Positions 1-7,064 of a stretch of 34,027 bases of DNA are shown piece after piece. A program made the translations under genes and the position numbers. The notes below the pieces were generated by a model. That model did not search any database. It worked only from the letters and a program-made list of their open reading frames with translations, and had not been told where the DNA came from. The DNA is from Thioalkalivibrio sp. (GTDB taxonomy: Bacteria > Pseudomonadota > Gammaproteobacteria > Ectothiorhodospirales > Ectothiorhodospiraceae). Each line of letters begins with the position of its first letter. Position 1 is the stretch's first letter. The stretch lies in contig JAABTX010000030.1 of NCBI GenBank assembly GCA_011389655.1, forward strand, positions 1 to 34,027, written 5' to 3'.

Positions 1-524
1 AGACCGGCCCGGCCCAGCGGGACTTCCTGGTCGAGGCCCTGAAGAACACCGATGCCAGGATCCGCGACGGGATGGGCGTGCACCCGGCCTTTCTTTATGC
101 GGCGATCCTCTGGGCACCGGTGCGGCGCGAGGCCGGGGCGCGGCTGGACGCCGGCGAGGAACCCGTCGCCGCCTGGCAACAGGCGGGTTCCATGGTGCTC
201 GAGCGGCAGGTGCAACGGGTCTCGATACCGAAGCGTTATTCACTGGTGGTGCGCGAGATCTGGGAGCTGCAGCAACGCCTTCCCCGGAACCAGGGCGGGC
301 GCGCCCTGAAGCTCCTCGGCCATCCGCGCTTTCGCGCGGGCTACGATTTCCTGTGCCTGCGCGCGCGTGCGGGCGAAGCGGATCCGGAACTCTGCGCGTG
401 GTGGACCGAGTTCCAGGACAGCGACGCCGCGCGCCAGCAGCAGAGGCCCGCGGCGGGGGCACCGGACACCGCGACGCGGCCGCGGCGCGGTCGGAGCCGG
501 CGCCGGCCAAGGGCGGTGTCGTGA
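1..524 (+). CDS. pcnB: Poly(A) polymerase I, C-terminal part (5' end outside window)
   Basis: The C-terminal ~173 residues of a PcnB-type polynucleotide adenylyltransferase, read from base 3 and ending at TGA 522-524. The family adds 3' poly(A) tails to RNA and so promotes RNA decay. The nucleotidyltransferase core lies upstream of the window. What is visible is the helical C-terminal region, with a 'TPAFLFAALLW'-like segment (here HPAFLYAAILW) and the RFRAGYDFLCLRA stretch typical of PcnB. It ends in an Arg-rich basic tail (PRRGRSRRRPRA), a usual PcnB RNA-binding extension. The stop overlaps the folK GTG start (GTGA), and pcnB-folK adjacency is common in gammaproteobacteria. Identification is by sequence recall and context. 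Confidence 0.9.
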   Translation, partial: TGPAQRDFLVEALKNTDARIRDGMGVHPAFLYAAILWAPVRREAGARLDAGEEPVAAWQQAGSMVLERQVQRVSIPKRYSLVVREIWELQQRLPRNQGGRALKLLGHPRFRAGYDFLCLRARAGEADPELCAWWTEFQDSDAARQQQRPAAGAPDTATRPRRGRSRRRPRAVS

Positions 525-1030
525 ACGCGCCGGTGTCGGCCTTCATCGGGATCGGGGCCAACCTGGGCGATCCGGTTGCCCAGGTGTTCGACGCCCTGGC
601 GCGACTGGCTCGCGACCTGCCGGAGACCCGTCCCTCCGGACGCTCGCGCCTCTACCGCAATCCGCCGATGGGGCCCCGGGACCAGCCCGATTACGTGAAC
701 GCGGTGGCGCGCCTGGAGACCCGGCTCGAGCCCCGCGCGCTGCTGCACCGGCTGCAGGCCATCGAGGTCGCCTGCGGGCGCCGGCGCGACGCCACCCGCT
801 GGGGTCCGCGCCTGCTCGATCTCGACCTCCTGCTCTTCGGCGAAGAGGTCATCGACGAACCGGGCCTGCGGGTCCCGCACCCGGGTATCCCGGAGCGTGA
901 CTTCGTACTGCTCCCGTTACTGGAACTGGCTCCCGGGTTGATGATCCCGGGGCACGGCCCGGTCGCGGCGCTGTGCCGCGGGATGTGCGGAACCGGGCTG
1001 CAGGCCGTTGCCGAGGAGACGCGCGCATGA
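521..1030 (+). CDS. folK: 2-amino-4-hydroxy-6-hydroxymethyldihydropteridine pyrophosphokinase
   Basis: HPPK transfers pyrophosphate from ATP to 6-hydroxymethyl-dihydropterin in the cytosol, in folate synthesis. The 169-residue product has the family hallmarks in order: an N-terminal FIGIGANLGDP segment, the LYRNPPMGPRDQPDYVNAVARLET block, then the signature RWGPRLLDLDLLLFG with its metal-binding aspartates, and PHPGIPERDFVLLPLLE near the end. Length is normal for the family. The GTG at 521 is chosen because it overlaps the pcnB stop, follows a purine-rich AAGGG stretch and puts the protein at the expected N-terminus. The stop at 1028-1030 overlaps the next gene's ATG (ATGA), so translation is probably coupled. 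Confidence 0.95.
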   Translation: MNAPVSAFIGIGANLGDPVAQVFDALARLARDLPETRPSGRSRLYRNPPMGPRDQPDYVNAVARLETRLEPRALLHRLQAIEVACGRRRDATRWGPRLLDLDLLLFGEEVIDEPGLRVPHPGIPERDFVLLPLLELAPGLMIPGHGPVAALCRGMCGTGLQAVAEETRA

Positions 1031-1677
1031 GCCTTGCCGATTTCCGGTTCATCGCAGTGGAGGGTCCGATCGGGGTCGGGAAGTCGAGTCTCGCCCGGAT
1101 GCTCGCGGAGCACCTGGGCGCAGAGGGCCTGTTCGAGGTGCCGGACGAGAACCCGTTCCTGGAGCGCTTCTACCAGGATCGTTCCAAATACGCCCTGGCC
1201 ACGCAGCTGCATTTCCTGGTGCAGCGCATCCGGCAGCTGACGCCGCTGGCTCAGCTCCAGCTCTTCGAACGCCTGCACGTGGCCGACTACCTGGTGGACA
1301 AGGATCCGCTGTTTGCGGAGCTCAATCTCTCACCCGACGAGATGACCATCTATCGGGAGATGTTCCGGCACCTGCGCCCCCGGCTTCCGCGCCCGGACCT
1401 GGTCGTGTGCCTGCAGGCCCCGGTCGACGTCCTGCTGGAACGCATCCGCCGGCGCGGCCGCGGCTACGAGCGCCGGATCGACGGCGCCTACCTCGAACAG
1501 TTGAACGCAGCCTACGCGGAGTTCTTCTATCATTTCGATGCGGCCTCGCTGGTGATCGTGAACGCGGCGGAGATCGACTGGGTCAACCGCGCCGCGGATT
1601 TTCGGCAGCTCGTCGAATTCCTAAATCAGGTTCACGGGGGGAGGCACTACTTCAACCCTCTGCCCGTGCAGCTGTGA
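1027..1677 (+). CDS. Deoxynucleoside kinase (dNK/dCK family)
   Basis: A 216-residue P-loop kinase of the deoxyadenosine/deoxyguanosine/deoxycytidine kinase family, which phosphorylates deoxynucleosides in salvage. Visible motifs are the P-loop GPIGVGKSS near residues 13-21, the substrate-site stretch ENPFLERFYQ, the DRSKYALATQLHFL segment and an Arg-rich lid region (RIRRRGRGYERRI) near residue 140. The ATG at 1027 overlaps the folK stop and gives a normal N-terminus. A kinase of this family between folK and panB recurs in gammaproteobacteria (recall, not checked). The specific deoxynucleoside cannot be read from the sequence. An alternative would be a generic nucleoside kinase of the same fold. 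Confidence 0.88.
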   Translation: MSLADFRFIAVEGPIGVGKSSLARMLAEHLGAEGLFEVPDENPFLERFYQDRSKYALATQLHFLVQRIRQLTPLAQLQLFERLHVADYLVDKDPLFAELNLSPDEMTIYREMFRHLRPRLPRPDLVVCLQAPVDVLLERIRRRGRGYERRIDGAYLEQLNAAYAEFFYHFDAASLVIVNAAEIDWVNRAADFRQLVEFLNQVHGGRHYFNPLPVQL

Positions 1678-1694
1678 CCGGTGCAGGAGGTCCG

Positions 1695-2486
1695 ATGCGC
1701 ACTACCATTCGCACCCTTGAAAGGCACAAGCGGGACGGACGGCCGATCACCTGCCTGACTGCCTACGATGCCAGCTTCGCCCGGCTGCTGGACGCCGCGG
1801 ACATCGACGTGATCCTGGTGGGCGACTCGCTGGGCATGGTGGTGCAGGGGCACGAGACCACGCTTCCGGTGACCATCGAAGACGTGGTCTATCACGTCGC
1901 CGCGGTGTCCCGGGGCGCGCGTCGCGCGATGCTGATGGCCGACCTGCCGTTCCTCGGTGACCGCGACGTGCTGACCGCGCTGGAACAGGGGGGTGCGCTG
2001 ATGCGCGCCGGCGCGCAGATGGTCAAGGTGGAATGCGACGGCGCTCACGCCGATCTCGTGCGGCGTATGGCCGGTGCCGGGATTCCGGTGTGCGCGCATC
2101 TCGGCCTGACCCCCCAGGCGGTGCACCGTTTCGGTGGCTACCGGATCCAGGGCCGGGAGTCCGCGGCGGCCGATCGCATGCAGGCGGAGGCACGGGCGCT
2201 CGAGGCCGCGGGCGCGCAGTGCCTGCTGCTGGAGGGGGTTCCGGAGGCGCTGGCGACGCGCATCGCGCACGCGGCCCGGGTACCGGTGATCGGGATCGGC
2301 GCGAGCCCCGACTGCGACGGACAGGTGCTGGTGCTGCAGGACGTGATCGGCCTGACGCCGGATCCGCCCCGGTTTGCACGCAACTTCATGCCGGGGGCCG
2401 GAGGGCTCGCCGAGGCCATCGCGGCCTATGCCGCGGCAGTGCGGGAGCGCCGCTTCCCCGTTTCCGGCGAGCACACCTTCACCTGA
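1695..2486 (+). CDS. panB: 3-methyl-2-oxobutanoate hydroxymethyltransferase
   Basis: Ketopantoate hydroxymethyltransferase adds a hydroxymethyl group from 5,10-methylene-THF to 2-oxoisovalerate, the first committed step of pantothenate synthesis. The 263-residue product shows the family blocks ITCLTAYDASFARL, VGDSLGMVVQGHETTLPVT (metal-binding Asp in VGDS), MADLPF, VKVECDG, CAHLGLTPQAVHRFGGYRIQGR and VIGIGASPDCDGQVLV(L)QD, in order. A strong AGGAGG ribosome site (1685-1690) precedes the ATG at 1695. It lies 17 bp after the kinase stop and 5 bp before panC, so the genes are probably co-transcribed. The preceding folate gene folK is a sensible neighbour because PanB uses a folate cofactor. Confidence 0.97.
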   Translation: MRTTIRTLERHKRDGRPITCLTAYDASFARLLDAADIDVILVGDSLGMVVQGHETTLPVTIEDVVYHVAAVSRGARRAMLMADLPFLGDRDVLTALEQGGALMRAGAQMVKVECDGAHADLVRRMAGAGIPVCAHLGLTPQAVHRFGGYRIQGRESAAADRMQAEARALEAAGAQCLLLEGVPEALATRIAHAARVPVIGIGASPDCDGQVLVLQDVIGLTPDPPRFARNFMPGAGGLAEAIAAYAAAVRERRFPVSGEHTFT

Positions 2487-2491
2487 ACCCG

Positions 2492-3376
2492 ATGCGGATC
2501 CTTCGCGATCGACGCCAGGTGACCGCGCTGTGCCGGGAATGGCGGAGCAGGGAGCTCGGCAGACTCGCCTTCGTGCCGACGATGGGCAACCTGCACGCAG
2601 GTCATCTTGCGCTGGTGCACCGCGCACGGGAACAGGGCCGCCGGGTGGTGGTGAGCGTGTTCGTGAACCCCCTGCAGTTCGACCGTCCCGACGACCTCTC
2701 CCGCTATCCGCGAACGCTGGAGGCCGACGCGAAGGTGCTGGCCGAGGCCGGGGTCGACGCCCTGTTCTGCCCGGACGCCGCCGAGATGTACCCGGAACAT
2801 GAGCCGGTGACCGCGCGAGTGGTGGTCTCCGGGCTGTCGCGCGTGCTCGAAGGCGAATCGAGGCCGGGCCACTTCGACGGGGTCGCCACCGTGGTCGCCA
2901 AGCTGTTCAACCTGGTGCGGCCCGATCTCGCGGTCTTCGGCGAGAAGGATTATCAGCAGCTGCTGCTGATCCGGGGCATGGTCGCGTCGCTGAACTTTCC
3001 GGTGTCCGTCGAGGCTGTGCCCACGGTCCGCGAGAGCGACGGGCTGGCGCTCAGTTCCCGCAATGCCCGGTTGTCGCCGTCCGGGCGGGCGCGCGCGCCG
3101 GAACTGTACCGCTGCCTGCGGGACACGGTAGAGGCCTGCCTGCTCGAACCCGACCAGTGGCCCGGGATCTTTCCCGAGCTCGTCGCCACGTCCGAGGCAC
3201 GGTTGCGCGAGGCGGGTTTCCGGCCGGATTATCTCAGCATCCGGCGCGCCGAAGACCTGGGGGAACCCGGGCCGGGGGACCGGGATCTGATCCTGCTGGC
3301 GGCTGCCTGGCTTGACGGCGTCCGGCTGATTGATAATCTGCGGCTTCGCTGCGGGAAGTTTGCCGGTCCTGCATGA
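2492..3376 (+). CDS. panC: Pantothenate synthetase
   Basis: PanC condenses pantoate with beta-alanine using ATP through a pantoyl-adenylate. The 294-residue protein has the nucleotidyltransferase HxGH-type motif in VPTMGNLHAGHLALV near residue 30, then VSVFVNPLQF, VVAKLFNLVRPDLAVFGEKDYQQLLLI, and the KMSKS-like ESDGLALSSRNARLS. Length is typical. The ATG at 2492 is five bases after the panB stop; no strong separate ribosome site is visible, consistent with coupling to panB. Its beta-alanine substrate is made by PanD, encoded next. Confidence 0.97.
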   Translation: MRILRDRRQVTALCREWRSRELGRLAFVPTMGNLHAGHLALVHRAREQGRRVVVSVFVNPLQFDRPDDLSRYPRTLEADAKVLAEAGVDALFCPDAAEMYPEHEPVTARVVVSGLSRVLEGESRPGHFDGVATVVAKLFNLVRPDLAVFGEKDYQQLLLIRGMVASLNFPVSVEAVPTVRESDGLALSSRNARLSPSGRARAPELYRCLRDTVEACLLEPDQWPGIFPELVATSEARLREAGFRPDYLSIRRAEDLGEPGPGDRDLILLAAAWLDGVRLIDNLRLRCGKFAGPA

Positions 3377-3388
3377 TTGCCGCATAAT
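3360..3388 (+). promoter_or_regulatory. Possible sigma70 promoter for panD
   Basis: TTGCCG (3360-3365) and CATAAT (3383-3388) are separated by exactly 17 bp, starting inside the 3' end of panC. The A+T-rich -10 stands out in this GC-rich sequence. It would start transcription near 3395, about 40 nt ahead of panD. A separate panD promoter is plausible because panD sits 59 bp after panC, unlike the tightly packed upstream genes. The call rests on consensus match only. Confidence 0.4.
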
Positions 3389-3435
3389 GCGCTGCACAAT
3401 AGTTGCTGACGAACGCGTCACCGGAGTTTCCGCCG

Positions 3436-3816
3436 ATGATGATTAGCCTACTGAAGGGCAAGCTGCACAAGGCCCGGGTCACGCACTGCGAGCTCGAGTA
3501 CGAGGGTTCTTGCGCGATTGATATCCGACTGCTGGAGGCGGCCGGCATCCTGCCGTTCGAGCAGATCCAGATCTACAACATCGACAACGGCGAACGCTTC
3601 ACCACCTATGCGATCGAGGCCGAAGCGGGCTCGGGCGTGATCTCGGTGAACGGCGCCGCCGCGCACAAGGCCGCGGTCGGGCACCGGGTGATCATCTGCG
3701 CCTATGGCCAGCTGGACGCGGAGGAGGCCCGATCCTTCACCCCGAACCTGGTCTACCTGGGTCAGGGCAACCGCATCACGCACACCGGCCACCAGATCCC
3801 CGTCCAGGCCGCCTGA
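3436..3816 (+). CDS. panD: Aspartate 1-decarboxylase proenzyme
   Basis: PanD decarboxylates L-aspartate to beta-alanine using a pyruvoyl group formed by self-cleavage. The 126-residue protein contains YEGSCAID; with the ATG at 3436 the cleavage pair is Gly24-Ser25, the same numbering as the E. coli enzyme, which supports this start over the ATG at 3439. Other family features are the [13 protein letters not shown] opening, [33 protein letters not shown] and a C-terminal [15 protein letters not shown] at 3423-3426 is suitably placed. It completes panBCD and is followed by a palindromic repeat array. Confidence 0.97.
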   Translation: MMISLLKGKLHKARVTHCELEYEGSCAIDIRLLEAAGILPFEQIQIYNIDNGERFTTYAIEAEAGSGVISVNGAAAHKAAVGHRVIICAYGQLDAEEARSFTPNLVYLGQGNRITHTGHQIPVQAA

Positions 3817-3823
3817 CGCTGCG

Positions 3824-4110
3824 GCGTCCCCACCGGGCTGTGGTGGGTGCGCTTCGCTTCACCCACCCTACGGGTTACCTGCTTCCGCCCACGCGTAGGG
3901 TGGGCCAGGCGCAGCGTCCCCACCGGGCTGTGGTGGGTGCGCTTCGCTTCACCCACCCTACGGGTTACCTGCTTCCGCCCTACGCGTAGGGTGGGCCAAG
4001 CGCAGCGGGCCCACCGGGCTGTGGTGGGTGCGCTTCGCTTCACCCACCCTACGGCCTACCTGCTTCCGCCCACGCGTAGGGTGGGCCAAGCGCAGCGGGC
4101 CCACCGGGGA
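3824..4110 (+). repeat. Three ~90-bp tandem BIME-like palindromic units
   Basis: Three near-identical units start around 3831, 3921 and 4012 (periods 90 and 91 bp), with a partial fourth start at 4102. Each unit holds two hairpin halves. One has arms GTGGGTG/CACCCAC; the other has arms GTGGGCC/GGCCCAC (perfect in later units, degraded in the first). The halves are joined by an outer inverted repeat CCCACCCTACG / CGTAGGGTGGG. This is the architecture of paired inverted REP elements. The array fills the gap between convergent panD and ppc, where it may block read-through. Proteins read through it on either strand are repeat artefacts. Confidence 0.93.
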
Positions 4111-4115
4111 CCCCC

Positions 4116-6956
4116 TCAGCCCGTGTTCCGCATGCCGGCCGCGATCGCGTTGATCGAGCGCAGCAGCGGCGCAATCCAGGGGTTGGCCTCGTTCTCGTCC
4201 GAACGCGCCTCCTCGACGGCCCGCGACTCCCGCAGCAGATGGATCTGGATGCTGTTCAGCGGATCCAGGTAGGGATTGCGCCGCTGCAGCGACAGCGCGA
4301 GCAGCGGTGTCCCGGCCATCAGTGCATCGAGCTGCGAGACCAGCAGCACCTCCCGCACCGTGCGCTCGTACTCTTCCCGGATGCGCGCATAGACCGTGTC
4401 GGCAAGCTCGCGATCGCCGCACAGGCGGGCGTATTCGGCAGCGGTGCGCATGTCCGCCTTGGTCAGCGCCATCTCGCTGTTCGAGAGCAGCGAGCGGAAG
4501 AACGGCCACTCGACATACATCCGCCGCAACAGTTCGAGCCGGCCCGGATCGTCCCCCCGCCAGCCTTCCAGCGCACTGCCGATCCCGTACCAGGCGGGTA
4601 CGGTGTGACGGGACTGCCCCCAGCCGAAGACCCACGGAATGGCCCGGATGGACGACTTCGATCGGTCGGTCTTGCGCCGGTGCGAGGGCCGGGAGCCGAT
4701 GTTGAGGAAGCCGATCTCCTGCACCGGCGTGCTCTCGTAGAAGTAGTCGAGCAGGCCCGGGGTGCGGTCGACCAGATCGCGGTACGCATCCTCGCCGAGC
4801 GCGGCGAGCTCTCCCATCGTCACGCGATATTCGTCGCGGTCGCAGGTCGGTTCGCGGATCAGGCTGCGGCTGGCGAGGATCAGGCCGGTCGCGCCCATGC
4901 CGATCTCGTAGACCGCGGTCTCCACGTTGCTGTACTTGTAGGACAGCACCTCCCCCTGCTCGGTGAACTTGATGCGGCCCTGCACCGTGGCGGGAGGCTG
5001 GGCGAGGATGGACTCGTGGGTCGGACCGCCGCCCCGGCCAACGGTGCCGCCGCGCCCGTGGAACAGCTGGCAGCGGACACCGAAGCGCTCGCTGATCGCG
5101 ACGATCTTCTGCTGCGCCTCGTAGAGGCTCCAGCTGGAGGCGAGGATGCCGCCGTCCTTGCAGGAATCGGAGTAGCCGAGCATCACCTCCTGCAGATCGC
5201 CATTCGCGGCCAGCATGCGCCGGTAGCACGCGTTGCCGAACAGGCTGTTCAGCACGGCGTCGACGTGGAGCAGGTCCTCGATGGTCTCGAACAGCGGCGC
5301 GATCCGAAGATGGCAGAAGGGGTCGTCCCCGCTGCGGCCGGCGAGGGCGGTCAGCCGCCCGAGCAGCAGGACCTCGAGCACGTGCGACGCGGCATGGGTC
5401 ATGGAGATCACGTAGGTGCCGATCCCCTCCGCCCCGATCTCGTGGCGCATCTCGCGGATCACGTCGAACACGCGCAGCGTATCCCGCGCTTCCTCGTCGA
5501 GGGCGTCCCGATCGATCTCGGGCAGCTCCGGGCGATCGATCAGCCGGCTCAGCAGCTCCAGTCGGGATGCCTCGTCCAGGGAATGGTAGCCGGTTTCCAC
5601 TCCGGCCTGTGCGAGGACCGTCGCCACGGTGCGGGTGTGCACGCCGGATTCCTGCCGGACGTCGAGGTGATGCAAGTGGAAGCCGCAGGTCTCCACCAGG
5701 CGGATCAGGTCGGTGAGTTCCCGTCCGGCAATGTTGCGCTCGCCGTGGCTGACCAGCGAGTCGTGAATCACCCGGAGGTCCTCCAGAAAACCCGCCGCGC
5801 CGGCGTAGGCGGAACTGACGGGCAGGATCGCCGCCTCGCCCGAAAGGCGCCGATCGACCGTCGCCAGCGTCTCCTTCAGACGGAAAAGCATGATCTGGAG
5901 CTTGCGGCGATAGGGCTCCGTCTCGTAGCGGTCCCGGGCGCCCTGGAAGACCGCGGGCGCGATGCTGTCGTCCGCCTCCAGGCTGGCCTGAAAGGCCGCG
6001 GACGGCTTGCACATCAGTGACGAGTGCGTGAGGACATTGCGCAGCCGCACGACGCGCCTGAGGTACTCGCGCAATACCTGCTGCATCGCCAGCCGGCAGG
6101 CCATCGCGGTGACCGCGGGGGTGACGTTGGGGTTGCCGTCACGGTCGCCCCCGATCCAGGAGCCGAAGCGCAGGAAGGCCGGGATGCGGATCGGCAGGCC
6201 GCCGTCGGCCCGGGTTCCGTAACTGCGCCGCACGGCCTTCTCGAGGAACCGGTAGGCCAGCGGTATCGCCTCGAACAGGCTCTCCTCGAAATAGAAGAGA
6301 CCGTACTTGATCTCGTCGCGTACCTGGGGCTTCTTCACCCGCACCTCGTTGGTACGCCACAGGATCTGGATGTGCGCCTCCAGTTCCTCGATCAGCAGCT
6401 GGCGCTCGGCCGCGCCGATACGCGGGTTGTTGAGCTGGTCCGCGGTCCGGAACACGCGCCGCTGGTTCTCCATCGTGGTGCGTCGCCGGGCCTCGGTCGG
6501 GTGGGCGGTGAATACCGGTGTGTAACTGATCTGCGACAGCAGCCGCTCCAGTTCGGGTGCGGTGACGCCCTCGGCATGCAGGTCGCGCAGCGTCCGGTCG
6601 AAGGAGCCCACCCACAGGGGCTCCCCGCTGCTGACCTGGGCGCGGCGCCAGCGGTAGTACAGGTCTTCCTCGGCGATGTTGACCAGGCTGAAGTAGATGC
6701 TGAACGCGCGGATGACGCGCTCGGTCACCTCCGGGCTCTGTTGCACGATGAAGCGCATCAGCCGCTGGCGCAGCTGCGGATCTTCACGCTTGCGGAGGCT
6801 GACGAAGCCCTTGCGCAGGGTCTCCACGGCGCTGAAGACCTTCTCGCCCTCCAGCCGGCGTATGACCTGTCCCAGCAGATCGCCGAACAGACGAACCCGG
6901 GCGCGGAGTTCCCGGTCCCTGGGCAGAAACGGCTGGTCGCTTGGATGCGTAGTCAT
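4116..6956 (-). CDS. ppc: Phosphoenolpyruvate carboxylase
   Basis: PEPC carboxylates phosphoenolpyruvate with bicarbonate to oxaloacetate, replenishing the TCA cycle. The 946-residue protein carries the catalytic-His motif VFTAHPTEA (His152, equivalent to E. coli His138), GSWIGGDRDGNP near 265, HHLDVRQES near 430, GYSDSCKDGG at 594-603 and the glycine loop FHGRGGTVGRGGGP at 632-645. The C-terminus ends in the conserved R-N-T-G. The ATG at 6956 is preferred over an upstream in-frame start at 7055, whose extra 33 residues look unlike the family; a CAGGGG stretch lies just upstream. It is slightly longer than the E. coli enzyme. glgA lies upstream on the same strand. Confidence 0.97.
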   Translation of the reverse strand: MTTHPSDQPFLPRDRELRARVRLFGDLLGQVIRRLEGEKVFSAVETLRKGFVSLRKREDPQLRQRLMRFIVQQSPEVTERVIRAFSIYFSLVNIAEEDLYYRWRRAQVSSGEPLWVGSFDRTLRDLHAEGVTAPELERLLSQISYTPVFTAHPTEARRRTTMENQRRVFRTADQLNNPRIGAAERQLLIEELEAHIQILWRTNEVRVKKPQVRDEIKYGLFYFEESLFEAIPLAYRFLEKAVRRSYGTRADGGLPIRIPAFLRFGSWIGGDRDGNPNVTPAVTAMACRLAMQQVLREYLRRVVRLRNVLTHSSLMCKPSAAFQASLEADDSIAPAVFQGARDRYETEPYRRKLQIMLFRLKETLATVDRRLSGEAAILPVSSAYAGAAGFLEDLRVIHDSLVSHGERNIAGRELTDLIRLVETCGFHLHHLDVRQESGVHTRTVATVLAQAGVETGYHSLDEASRLELLSRLIDRPELPEIDRDALDEEARDTLRVFDVIREMRHEIGAEGIGTYVISMTHAASHVLEVLLLGRLTALAGRSGDDPFCHLRIAPLFETIEDLLHVDAVLNSLFGNACYRRMLAANGDLQEVMLGYSDSCKDGGILASSWSLYEAQQKIVAISERFGVRCQLFHGRGGTVGRGGGPTHESILAQPPATVQGRIKFTEQGEVLSYKYSNVETAVYEIGMGATGLILASRSLIREPTCDRDEYRVTMGELAALGEDAYRDLVDRTPGLLDYFYESTPVQEIGFLNIGSRPSHRRKTDRSKSSIRAIPWVFGWGQSRHTVPAWYGIGSALEGWRGDDPGRLELLRRMYVEWPFFRSLLSNSEMALTKADMRTAAEYARLCGDRELADTVYARIREEYERTVREVLLVSQLDALMAGTPLLALSLQRRNPYLDPLNSIQIHLLRESRAVEEARSDENEANPWIAPLLRSINAIAAGMRNTG

Positions 6957-6986
6957 GAGGCCCCTGGATGCGCGGCTTGAACGAGC

Positions 6987-7010
6987 GGGGCCGGCACGGT
7001 GGCCGGCCCC
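6987..7010 (-). promoter_or_regulatory. Perfect 9-bp hairpin in the ppc leader
   Basis: GGGGCCGGC (6987-6995) and GCCGGCCCC (7002-7010) form a perfect stem with a 6-nt loop, about 30 nt upstream of the ppc start. No T-run follows on the minus strand, so it is not a canonical intrinsic terminator. It lies between the possible -10 element at 7036-7041 and the start codon, so it would be in the ppc 5' untranslated region. A role in leader stability or attenuation is inference. Confidence 0.45.
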
Positions 7011-7035
7011 GGATCTGTAACGTTCCGTCGATTCC

Positions 7036-7041
7036 AGTATA
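7036..7041 (-). promoter_or_regulatory. Possible -10 element for ppc
   Basis: On the minus strand this reads TATACT, a strong -10 match in GC-rich surroundings, between the hairpin after glgA and the ppc leader hairpin. No convincing -35 box lies 16-18 bp upstream (the sequence there reads GCGGCC). The site suggests ppc has its own promoter instead of depending only on read-through from glgA. Confidence 0.3.
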
Positions 7042-7046
7042 ACGCA

Positions 7047-7062
7047 GGCCCGCAAGCGGGCC
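7047..7062 (-). terminator. Hairpin just after the glgA stop
   Basis: GGCCCGC (7047-7053) and GCGGGCC (7056-7062) form a perfect 7-bp stem with a 2-nt gap, starting two bases beyond the glgA stop codon on the minus strand. A short T-containing stretch (TGCGTTATA) follows, but there is no clean U-tract. It could end or attenuate the glgA message before ppc. Confidence 0.4.
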
Positions 7063-7064
7063 GC

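Noticed and set aside
1647-2627. 326-residue minus-strand ORF opposite panB
   Set aside because: It is antisense to conserved PanB motifs and has no recognisable domain or ribosome site.
3762-4272. Repeat-rich ORFs on both strands after panD
   Set aside because: These are translations of the 90-bp BIME-like units, with no ribosome site and no conserved domain.
4239-6020. 593-residue plus-strand ORF opposite ppc
   Set aside because: It is antisense to the full set of PEPC motifs. Its composition (rich in Ala, Arg, Gln, Glu, Val) is typical of antisense reading in GC-rich genes, and no ribosome site or family motif was seen.
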